This document shows positions 54,921-64,000 of a stretch of 64,000 nt of DNA, one piece after another (positions within the stretch are counted from its first letter, which is position 1; the number at the start of each line of letters is the position of its first letter). This DNA comes from Arthrinium phaeospermum. Lineage: Eukaryota; Ascomycota; Sordariomycetes; Amphisphaeriales; Apiosporaceae. The stretch lies in contig QYRS01000006.1 in NCBI GenBank assembly GCA_006503535.1, positions 1,550,001 through 1,614,000 of the forward strand, written 5' to 3'. The notes beneath the pieces were generated by a model. The model was not told where the DNA came from and ran no database searches. It saw nothing but the letters and a program-made list of their open reading frames with translations. Position numbers and translations under genes: made by a program.

Positions 54921-55445
54921 TTGCAGGTGGCGTGAAGACACTCCTGCACACATTTGATAAATGAGCTTATCGGATAATTCCAGGATAAGCACAGTGCGTG
55001 CGCATCATATAAACGTATATGTTTCTCATGGCTGATTGCGGCTGACTCATAAAGGAGACAGTTTGCAAATGTTGCAACCCATTCTGTTGCCATTTGACTA
55101 CAAGCATGTGCACGATCTTGGGACGGACGAAACTACATAACAGGATGCTAGTTCTAGTTGGAAACCTATCGAATGAGACCACTAGGCAGCCGACGAAATA
55201 TTCGTAGATCCGGTAACATGACACAAGGACCACTGCATTATGATTCAAACCAATCGCAGTCGCATCTATTAAAGGGAAAATAAATCAAACTATTCAAGAT
55301 TGGCTCGTATACACGAGGAAAAGGAGGAAATCTCCTTGCAAGAACAAATTGTCTTATACGGCCAAATAAGATAGCAAATGAACATCCAGCGATACTTGTT
55401 TTTACCCAAACCAATAGGGGTAGTGCTGAGCTGTCACCGTTCTTC
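54921..55445. other. Intergenic region between convergent genes
   Basis: Between the stops of the hydrolase (+) and the Cys-rich surface protein (-). AT-rich, nothing recognised. Confidence 0.6.
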
Positions 55446-56488
55446 TTATCCCAACTCTGCAACCACGCGACGCTCTTCAGCATGTAGTTGAGGCTTTTCC
55501 CACTTGTGTTGCCCGTCAACATACTCATAATGCAACTTATCTGGTTGGCGACGGGGCTGCGTTGCTTTCGGCTCTTCCGAGTCGCTGCCTGGGCCTGGCC
55601 TATTCGTAAACTCTGGCTTATGGTATCTCTGTTTTGCCAGTAACCACAACAGGACTGCGAGTACCACAAGCAATGGTACACCTAAGCCCACAGCAAGGCC
55701 GGCCCCGAGAGCGAGAGACGGCGTCGGCGTTGGCGGACACGTGTCCGTGGGAAGTGCTGAAGTGACGGAGCTGGTGGCTGAGCTGCTACCCGTTGGCGTC
55801 ACCACGGGTGTCGATAGCCCGGTCTGGATTGTGCTGGAGCTCGTGGGGAGTGGTGGATTCGTCAATCCGACTGTTTCCGAGAGATCGGCGTGGTATTGAC
55901 GGGCCTGATGGAAACCGTAGCCCGTCTGCACTTGGGATAAGGCGTAGTTGACCAAAGTTGCATTGCTCCACTCGAGTCCCACACCGTCGGCGCAACAGTC
56001 TCGCTTCAAATCAAATGGATCACAGCACCATCCATTGAACCCCTTACAGTAGCGGAGGAGGGCCTGCTCGTTGCGGGCTTCTTCAGTTAGCACATATGGT
56101 ATCATCCAGGGTCTCATCCCCATCTTCCATCCTTGAGCCGTATCAGGGCTTTGCCGCTTCGTAGCATGATGTCCATCTTCAAGATTGCATCAGTGGACTT
56201 ACTATCAGTGCAGACGTTAGGACAACTGCTTCCCCAGTTTCTGTCGGTACATGAGCCTCGATACATTCTGCCGAATAGGAGACTCTGGCAGAGGCCGTTG
56301 CTGTAGCATGCGTCGCGATGTGCCTCGTCGTACTTGGCACAGCAGGCACCACCGGCGCTACTACAAGGCTCATAACCCGCAGCTGGCCCGCCGTCTGGAT
56401 AATAACATGACGTCGCTTCGACCGTGGATGCTATACCGATGATGAGAAATCTGACCCCGGGGATCGCGAGTGTGTTCAAACGAAGCAT
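55446..56488 (-). CDS. Cys-rich single-pass cell-surface protein
   Basis: Exons 56488-56203 and 56131-55446, 71-nt intron, 323 residues. ATG 56488 is chosen because a signal peptide follows at once (LRLNTLAIPGVRFLIIGIASTVEA). The ectodomain has about 16 Cys in two blocks (TSCYYPDGG..YEPCSSAGGACC, YCKGFNGWCCDPFDLKRDCCADG). A Ser/Thr-rich stalk follows, likely O-mannosylated, then one transmembrane helix (LAVGLGVPLLVVLAVLLWLL) and a ~65-residue cytosolic tail. This layout is common in ascomycete surface sensors or adhesins; the ligand is unknown. It lies head-to-tail with the large membrane protein upstream on the same strand. Confidence 0.85.
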
Positions 56489-56970
56489 TATGTAGGATGA
56501 TTTGAGTGGTAGCGTGTCGAGTGCACGTGAAATTGGACTAGAAAGCCCTGTGCTGTTCGGAAGTGAGAAGGGATCGCATAAAATACCACACATAAGTGCT
56601 AGCCGCCGGCCCCCGTTGAAAATCACTGGATCATGGCGGAAGAGCTGACCACCTTCATTTATCTCCTTCTAACGTGAAGCAGAGGCGCCTCACTTGTGTT
56701 AGGGGCCAAACGTGGATTTAATTTAGCTCTTGTTGGGGGTTAATACATCTGAGTTTTGTCTGGCTAATGCTGTAACGGTTTGGGTTAATATTATGTCCCT
56801 AGTAGTGAAGTGAACATGAAAAAGATGACCACCATAATTGTGGCCCTCGCAGGGTTCTAATTGACATAACATCCTGCAATTTGCAGCTATCTCTGTCCTT
56901 TCAATGCTTGTTACACGTTTGATCTTATTACCACACACTGACCAAGTCTTTATGTCCACATTGACCAACC
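56489..56970. other. Intergenic region
   Basis: Between two minus-strand genes. It should contain the promoter of the Cys-rich surface protein. Nothing else recognised. Confidence 0.6.
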
Positions 56971-58991
56971 TTAACCCGTGCGTCCAAGACATGTCCTTAC
57001 GGATCGCTGAACCGCCCGCTTTGCGTTCAATGATTGACGCCACAGGAAGCGAAGTATAAGCCAAAATATAACGATAATGTAGTATAGTACGAAATCGAAG
57101 ACCATCCATGATCCAGGACATGGCGACTCCTCGCCAGAAGTACCGGTTTCCAAGCTGCCGACGAACAACGCAATAGGGATGAGGAAGAAAAGGAAATCGA
57201 TAATTCTGATGTTGGCGTACTGACCCGGAAGAGGGAACTTGTACGGGATGCAGTTTTCCCTGCGCGCCCAATCCGGCGTGGTGTTGTTGTATGCGTCTGT
57301 GTATAGGCCTTGGGGACGGTCGCCCATGGCGAAATCCCTCGCATTGAATTGGAGACGCGCCAGAGACGTCCGGAACAGAGCTTGACTCTCGATGATCCAC
57401 TGCTCGTCACTGAAATGTCTCGACTCAAAGTCACTGATACCGTCGGCCGCCCTGAGAGCGCTGCCCCGCCTGTATCGAAGTGAATTGTAGGCCGAGGTGC
57501 GCTTGAAGACCGTACGGGCCATCTCGTAGGCCGATCGCAGCTCGAGGCTGATCCCCGTGGGAAGCTCGTCTGGAGAGTCGCAGATGGTCTCGTCGTTGGC
57601 ACATACCCGCATTTCATCTATAGCAACCAGCACTCGAGGGCGGGGATCCGAGTTGTAATATTTTGGGACTGGTCGACCAATGGGGAAGAGCTCGCGATTT
57701 GCAGGGAACACCGGGTCTTCGCAGCGTCCGTTGTAGAATATCCTGCAGGAAGAAATGAAAATCACCGTCATATACATCTTCTTCTCGCGCGATAGCTCTT
57801 TGATGGGCTGCCATGCATCATAATCGCTTCCCGATGGCGTTGACTCATATGCGCTGGCGAAGTTGTTAGCAAAGTCATCAGTTGCGAAAAGGGGGGCGAA
57901 AGAGTACCTAACTGCATAGCCCGAAATGTCCCAGTTGAAAGGGAGTCCGTGCATGCTGAATGTGAAGTTTCTGACGCCAGCAGTGTTGTTAATGGGGCCG
58001 AGGTAGTACTCAAACTCGAAGTCATCGCCAGGGCCAGACTTGTCGACCACGAAACCGTAGTCAATGTTGAGTGGTACAAAGGTCGACGTTCGCCTGACAA
58101 GAGGCAGATTCGCCGCATTCAAGCCAAGCTTGTCGACACGGAACGGGCCGCTATCGAGTCTCACCGCACTGTTGTAAATCCCGTTCGCACATATGCAATT
58201 CTCTGGATCGGGGCAAGGAAATGGACAGTCAACCTTCTCCAGGCTGTGTGCAATCTCGGTGTTTTGGAAGATATCGCACCCGGCAGAATGGCCGAATTGC
58301 CCATCCCCGTAACAGTTCTTTGCGTACCGTGCTGCTCGCATCTCCTTCTCGGCCTGGACTAGATCGTCATTATCCTGAATCCCCCAATCAGCGTTGCGTT
58401 TCAGTTCCCAGAACCCGCAGTTCCCGTTGTTGGACAATCCTATGGTGTTGGCCGGCAGCTCCCCGACAGCACCGCCTGCAAAGGCGTAAAAGACTGCCAC
58501 GATGGCAACGAGAACTGATGCCAGCATTTCCGGCCAACGTTGAATTTTGTGATGCTGTTCCAAGTTACCAAGAGGCCATGATTGTCGTGCATCTTGGGAA
58601 ACACTGGATGCATTGCTATCTTGGTAATCGGGTTGAACAATTGTAATAGCCGTAACATCGGACTCGCTCGAAAGCTCGGCGAAAGTCCCATGTAAGAGCG
58701 GTTGTTGCTCATTTTGTCCGGCGTCGTCCTCTGGCGATTTTCGCATGATTCGAAGCGTCCAAGCCTGACACCGAATCATAATAAGCTTGACACAAGGCCA
58801 GCTGAGACCAATCACAACACCAAGAGAGAGTTTCCAGATCGTCCCCCAAGCTGCGGCGACAGTGAGAAGGTGCGTTGTGCCTTGAAGGTGTTAACAATGC
58901 CACCGTCACAGGACAAGCACTTACTATCAGCTGTATCTTTCCAATCGTGATCCGTCCAGTACCCAAGCTTGACGACTGGTTGGGTTTCCAT
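56971..58991 (-). CDS. Fungal membrane protein of unknown function (four TM helices)
   Basis: Exons 58991-58925 and 58850-56971, 74-nt intron, 648 residues. Hydrophobic helices are WKLSLGVVIGLSWPCVKLIMI (near residue 30), SVLVAIVAVFYAFAGGAVGEL (near 125), and a C-terminal pair IIDFLFFLIPIALFVGSLE and FVLYYIIVIFWLILRFLW. Between helices 2 and 3 is a ~430-residue, probably extracellular domain with several Cys (CPFPCPDPENCICANG, CRIFYNGRCED, CANDETICD) and Asn-glycosylation sites. Conserved-looking segments include RSAYEMARTVFKRTSAYNSLRYRRGSALRAADG. I recognise it only as the type of large uncharacterised membrane protein found in filamentous ascomycetes. Confidence 0.8.
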
Positions 58992-59417
58992 GATGGCTCT
59001 CACTAGACTTTTGTCTTGGTATTGAAGGACTCAGTACTGGTACAACCTAAGCGCTTATGACAGAATTGAAAATTGCCCAACGGACTAGGTTCTCCACAGG
59101 CTGCAATTTCACAAAAGACAATTTTATGGTGAAGTATTGATATATGACAGTTTTTCATCAAGTCTGTGCGGTGCAACGTTTTCAGGGGTTTCAGACAGGG
59201 ATACGACGAATGAACATCTGAACTCGTGGCGGTCTGCAAGGGCCATACAGGGGCGTATCGGGGCCCTACACAGGGCTGAGTAGAATTAGAACAAAAGTTG
59301 GAAATCCCCTTGCCCAGACTCCTTGGGCAATTCTGGCGCACGGCTTAGAGAAAAACCCCTTTCAATTTGCGCAATCGCTTCAGTCATCATTCCTGCCTAT
59401 CTTAGTCGACTACAATC
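58992..59417. other. Intergenic region between divergent genes
   Basis: Shared upstream region of the membrane-protein gene (-) and the His-rich gene (+). Nothing recognised. Confidence 0.6.
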
Positions 59418-60439
59418 ATGTCTCCAACAATAATATCAAGATGGTTGTCGCAAGACGATCCGTGGGTATGTACGAATGCACTTTACCACGCCAACCAATC
59501 TAATTACTTACTTGGACAGAATCTTTTGGAGCGCGATCCGAACTGGGACCACGACGCAGAACGCGACCGAGATGGCCAGGGAAAACATGACATTCACAGA
59601 GACCCGGGACTCACAGATCCCGAGTTCGGAGTGCCAAAGAAACGGACATCATCTACCGTTTATAGTGTCAACTACCACTTTCACTACAATCATGAAGGTC
59701 CTCCAGTAAGCAAACCAGTCCCCCGTTGCTTAAGTTCAGTTCTCACCAAGGGCTGGAATAGGCCCCCATCAGAGGAAACGAAACAGATTCCATGTTCCTC
59801 AACACCTCCCGCGCCGCTTCTCTCGAACCATACAGGCGACCTGCGGGCTACGAGAGTCAGTATGATACAACGGAAGAGGACGATACAGTGCCGGGCACCG
59901 TTGGGTGTCTCCACCACCATCAATTTCACCCACCGATTGATTACTCGATTCCCCGAAACCCAGACGAGTTGCCCTGTATTACCTCAATATTTGACAAAGA
60001 ACACATGTTGTTCAAGCGTATGGAACATGCTTTGATGAAGCCTTGGTACAAACGAGGGTACGAGAAACGACACAAAACCGCACAGAACACACATCATGGC
60101 CATGACCATCAGTCAGGGGAGCCAAAGACGAAACCACGATCCAAAGCAAACTCCAAGATCAGTGCTGCAAACCACCGAAGCCATACCCATTCGCATCGGG
60201 GAGTAAAGCCGAGCAAAGTAGAAGATGACACGGCGTCCCAAGGTATACTGCAGTCATTCCTTACAGGGTTCTTTGGAACGCCCCCGGGTAGTGATAAGGA
60301 TTCGAGCCACCCCAAAATACTTCCAGACAGCGATAAATCATTGCTACGGGCGCAAGAGTTACGAATCAGGGAGCTGGAGTACGTGATTTCGGATGTGTTG
60401 CGACATGCGAACTTATACTACGGTCAAGAGCCGCTTTAG
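59418..60439 (+). CDS. Hypothetical His-rich cytosolic protein
   Basis: Three exons (59418-59465, 59520-59705, 59762-60439) with 54- and 56-nt introns join in phase to 303 residues. The protein is polar, with His-rich runs (NYHFHYNHEG, LHHHQFHP, HHGHDHQSG, HRSHTHSHRG), a basic middle, and a short helical C-terminus (LLRAQELRIRELEYVISDVLRHANLYY). No membrane segment or known domain. The His clusters could bind metal; that is only compositional. Gene structure is well supported by splice sites and phase; function is not. Confidence 0.65.
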
Positions 60440-60479
60440 GTGCTTGAAGACGGCCTAAATCAACAGTAGTATCTGTTCT

Positions 60480-60818
60480 GCACTATGGTGCCCAAGTGCC
60501 TGCCTTCCCTCACCAGTTTCCGAGTCGAGCTGTGCAGATTTGGGTGGTCCTTTGGTTGCAACTTGCGAGAACGGGGACTTGGCGTCCTTTCCAATGATAC
60601 TCTTGAGTCCCGACAGTGGAAAAGGCATGCAGTCAATCGAAATCCCTCCATCATTTTACCTAAACTATTGGCACAATCTAAACAGCGCGTGTCTGGGTCT
60701 GATGGTTCTCGAAGTATGGCTCGACGTTGGGGAGGGCTTCTTCTTCTGTCGGCGACAGCAAAAGGATGTTCCTATTATCTGTTTTTCATCGCGGAAGCTT
60801 GACGAAGACTTAATATGA
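60480..60818 (+). pseudogene. Possible coding remnant of unknown family
   Basis: One frame reads AQVPAFPHQFPSRAVQI and is followed, one frame over, by GPLVATCENGDLASFPMILL...IEIPPSFYLNYWHNLNSACLGL. The two read like one protein split by a frame change near 60540. No start or family is evident. Confidence 0.3.
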
Positions 60819-61886
60819 ACTGGGAGCAGAAGTTCTCCTTGCCCACCGGATCCTTTGCGTAGATCCATCTACCTGTGACTTGATTGCGTGATGATCGTGA
60901 CGGTAAAGCCGAAATGAGGTCTGGGAAAGTTACTTGTCACCACTTTGAGTTGAACTTATATCGCTAGGGGTTCTAGCATAGGTCTACTTGCGTGATATAC
61001 TTCTGTCGACGACATTTCTCCGCCCTTGATTGATAGGGAGAAGAAACAGACCCGATGACATCTCCGCTATCTCGCGATTCGAAGTAGTGACGTTGAAATA
61101 AGGTAGGGTAGGTTTGCGCTATGAGTGAATATCAAGTTCCACCACCCCACGGGTGGCCCCACCTCTTGTCTGTGCGATGGGGTCTATGTAGAGTGCATTT
61201 CGCTCTACGGGACGTATGATGAGGCTACGATTACGATTTTGAAAAAAAGTGCAAGTAAATCGATATCCGTTCGTCGCTGACAATCAACAGTAGATGGTAT
61301 GAAACGACTTCTGTCGCTATGAAGCACTCTGTATCACAAACCCAGTAAAATTGATGAACTCCGCTCTGAATACTGACATTGCTGTAGTAAGCCAACAACA
61401 CCCCGGGCGATACATGATGGGGGGGCAATCTAACGCGGGAACAAGACGCGCGAGGTCGAGCCATCTTTCGGAGCTGGGTAAACTTGACATACCGGCTAGC
61501 TAGCTCACAACATGGTCTGGTCATCCGATGAGTTTGGCTGGCTGGTCAATTGGTTGGGGCGATGGTATCCTAGAGATGAAACCCCCTTGCGCCTATCCCT
61601 TGCGACTGTTGGTAATTGAATTGGCAGTGCGTGTGAAGTAGGCATCAAGTTGCGGATCAATACCCTGATGGGGCGCCAGCTCTGACGCTAGCAGGCGCTG
61701 TTGGGTCTCTAGCCCCCTGTAAATTCAAGGGCGGGGTGACGTGGATGGTCGCGCTGCACACCAGCATTCAACCAACTGCCGACTCACCCTTTTGTCCATA
61801 AGTAGATAACTTCGGCCGTGAAGGAATGAAAGCTCGTTATATTGCAATTATATTTTGGATTCCTACCACTTCCTTCAGTTGCGACG
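60819..61886. other. Intergenic region
   Basis: About 1 kb ahead of the atypical SDR gene. No gene or repeat recognised. Confidence 0.6.
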
Positions 61887-62924
61887 ATGGTGAAGGTTCG
61901 CGACGTCGTTGAGAGCAATGCCCGCTTTGCCCACGGGCAGCATGAGGGGCGCGTCTGCGTCTTCGCTGGCGCCACCAGCGGCATTGGGTATGGTACCTTG
62001 TGCCGCCTGATCACCATGATGCGATCCTCGACCTTTTACGTCCTTGGCAGGAACGAATCCCGTTTTACCACGCAGCTAAACGAACTGCGGGCTTCTGCGC
62101 CCACCAACAAGGTCGTCTTCGTCGAATGTCAGCTTTCTCTGATCCGTGACGTTGATGCTGGCTGCCAGAGGATTGCAGCGACAGAGAAGAAGGTTGACCT
62201 ACTCTGCATGAGCCCCGGTGGCATGCCTTTCCAGGGCGCAGTCTGTAAGCTATTGAGACGGGGGACCCCTCATTTCCAGAGCAACCAAATCTGACTTTTG
62301 GCGCTTGTAGATACAGACGAAGAGGGGCTCGAGGTCAACTTCGCCGTATCCTATTACTCCCGGGCACGCATATTGGCCGACCTCCTGCCGCTCCTCCATC
62401 AATCTCCACAAGCCCGGGTTCTCTCCATTCTCAACGGGACTAAGGAGAAGCGGATCAACGAGGAGGACATTGGGCTTAAGGACAAATGGAGCATAGTCTC
62501 CCTCGTAAGCCACACGACCATCTGCACCAGCCTGACCTTCGACTACCTGTCGGCGGCCGAGAGCCCCGCGCAGACCGTCTTCATCCACGCCACGCCAGGC
62601 CTCGTCCACACGGGCGTGCCGCGGACCCGGTATCCCTCCCGAAAGAAGCTCGGGCTCTTCTGGTGGGCCTTGACCTCGGCCTTTCAGGTCGTCTCGGGCT
62701 GGATCATCGTCTACTTCGGCCGGTCGCTGCCGGACGCGGCCGAGAGGCACGCCTATCTGCTGACTACCGACTCTATCGGACCGGGGTCGTGGCGCACGAA
62801 TAGGAACAATGATGTGGTGCCGGATAATGAGGCGCTGCAGTACTACCACGAGCGTGGTTTCGGCGAAACCATTTGGAATCATACGGTGCAAGTGTGGGAA
62901 GCTGCACTGGGTCGGTCGTCATGA
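61887..62924 (+). CDS. Atypical short-chain dehydrogenase-like protein
   Basis: Exons 61887-62244 and 62311-62924 (66-nt intron with CTGAC branch) give 323 residues. The Rossmann start VCVFAGATSGIGYGTLCRL and YVLGRNESRF are clear. LCMSPGGMPF replaces the NNAG stretch, and no YxxxK is present where expected: after VLSILNGTKE the segment reads KWSIVSLVSHTTICTSL. It is close to the group of fungal NAD(P)-binding oxidoreductases found near secondary-metabolite genes (EGLEVNFAVSYYSRARIL, FIHATPGLVHTGVPR). Catalysis may use other residues or be lost. It neighbours an FAD-linked oxidoreductase transcribed toward it, which fits a small redox or metabolite cluster continuing beyond the window. Confidence 0.82.
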
Positions 62925-63159
62925 GATATGCCAGAACATTTATATTTGATCGTCTTCTTGCTACGGAGTTTCCTGGGTCAAACTTGATCAAATGAAAGAA
63001 ATCTACTCTGTCTACTGCTTGCTGGTCTATTTCATCTAACTGAGCGGGTATCTAGTGTAGAAGAGGCCGGGGTTACTGCCAAGCGTGACACCAATGGTCA
63101 GGCCCCAGTAATACAGTACAGAATTTGTTCCAGGGCATGTGACAAAGGGGGTACAAAGA

Positions 63160-64000
63160 TCACATGACTCTAGAAATCTTGAATCCCCCCGGTATGCGCC
63201 TCTGAAACACCCCCGTAGGGTCATACGCCGACGCCACCTCCCGCATATGCCCAACACTAGCCGCCCCGTAGCTCCCGAGCGGGTCCTGGCTCAAGTCCGC
63301 GTAGTTCATGTACACGAAGTCCGAGTCCCCGCCGACGGAGCGCGCGAACTCCTTGACTTTGGCGGTCAGCTTGTCCCACTCGGCGCGGGCCACGGCCAGG
63401 GCGGCGTCGTCCCCCGTCACTATGGGCCCGCCGCACAGCATGACGGCATCGTGGTCCGCGGCGTCGCGCCCCAGCATGTTGCCGCCGCTTTCCGTCCCGA
63501 TTCGCGCCCAGAAGGCCGGCAGGGGCTGGAAGATGGTCGGCAGGGTGAATTTGTCTGGACCGATGACGCGGCCGAGGGTGCGGATGAGTTCGCGTTTGAG
63601 ATCGAGGCATCGATGGATTATGCGGGGGTCGTTGTGGAACGCCAGGAATTTTGAGTATGCTCTGAGAACCGCTGACATTAGCATCTTTCGTTCAGGATGA
63701 GCTTGGGGGGAAATGCTTTACTTACTTTCCTTCAATCGCGGCCGGGTCCGCTGCTTTGGCCATGGGTACCAGAGACTGTTCATGGGACAGCGCCGGGAGG
63801 CTTCTGACCTTGTCATACGCCGTTGTCGAATTCGGCTTTCCGTCCGTGTTGACGTAGACGGTCGTCATGAACAAGTCAGAGCCCAGACGCGAGTCGTACA
63901 TGTAGATCAAGTTGAACGCGTTACTCCCCAACACCCCCTCGCCCTGGCCGGCAAACTTGGCCATGGCCCCCGCGGCCGCGAAGGAGTAGTTCGCGCTAAA
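63160..64000 (-). CDS. FAD-linked oxidoreductase, BBE-like (partial, N-terminus beyond window)
   Basis: Two exon parts are in the window: 64000-63726 (open at the edge) and 63661-63160. They are joined over a 64-nt intron with a GCTAATG branch and CTCAG acceptor. The C-terminal VYMNYADLSQDPLGSYG..HMREVASAYDPTGVFQRRIPGGFKI is the BBE (berberine-bridge-like) end, where the Tyr/Asn-rich stretch packs on the flavin and YDPxxVF closes the domain. The FAD-binding half with any bicovalent His/Cys sites lies outside. These secreted or vacuolar oxidases act on sugars, monolignols or secondary metabolites. It is convergent with the atypical SDR (235 bases between stops). Confidence 0.82.

Noticed and set aside
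1..64000. CRISPR arrays, bacterial operons, phage or insertion sequences
   Set aside because: Introns and gene families show a fungal nuclear genome; no regularly spaced repeats of CRISPR type were seen.

Overview
This window is nuclear DNA of a filamentous ascomycete (Pezizomycotina, most likely Sordariomycetes). The evidence is: many short spliceosomal introns (about 50-190 nt) with GT...AG ends and CTAAC/CTGAC-like branch points; GC-rich coding exons; and gene families restricted to or expanded in filamentous fungi (HET-domain proteins, NACHT-ankyrin NLRs, 2EXR, fungal rhodopsin-domain proteins, a cellular rvt reverse-transcriptase gene, NYN/OST-HTH). Both ends are cut inside genes. I joined exons by hand so that splice sites and reading phase agree; the coordinates come from that and not from any search.

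Layout. 0-7 kb: an F-box/WD40-like protein (-) and a STE20/GCK-type protein kinase (+) diverge from a 1.1-kb intergenic region, followed by an SDR oxidoreductase. 10-12.5 kb: a G-alpha-like protein whose nucleotide-binding motifs are destroyed. 13-21.5 kb is a decaying accessory block: two HET-domain genes (one with two frame breaks, one with an in-frame TGA and an inserted ZZ zinc finger) and an rvt-type reverse-transcriptase gene broken by an in-frame TAG. 23-27.6 kb: a seven-exon MFS transporter and an isochorismatase-like hydrolase. 27.7-34.4 kb: gene-poor, with a HET-gene relic, a 2EXR-domain gene and a 163-bp MITE-like element. 34.4-44 kb: rhodopsin-domain membrane protein, secreted type-B carboxylesterase, convergent GMC oxidoreductase (one frameshift), and a bacterial-looking NYN/OST-HTH protein.

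44-55 kb is the most interesting part. An NLR (NACHT plus about 15 ankyrin repeats, -), a coiled-coil protein (+), a previously hidden two-exon 119-residue protein (-) and an alpha/beta-hydrolase (+) sit together. The NLR N-terminus, the middle of the 119-residue protein and the C-terminus of the hydrolase carry the same roughly 25-residue motif (hydrophobic-x-hydrophobic-x-G-N-[VA]-x-x-S, then 13-15 residues, then F-G). This is the arrangement expected of an amyloid-signalling cell-death module: the NLR senses, templates its motif, and activates membrane- or lipid-directed effectors. 55-64 kb: a Cys-rich single-pass surface protein, a large fungal membrane protein, a His-rich hypothetical protein, an atypical SDR and the C-terminal part of an FAD-linked oxidoreductase.

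Four genes carry single-base lesions. Whether these are real pseudogenization or assembly errors cannot be decided from one sequence.
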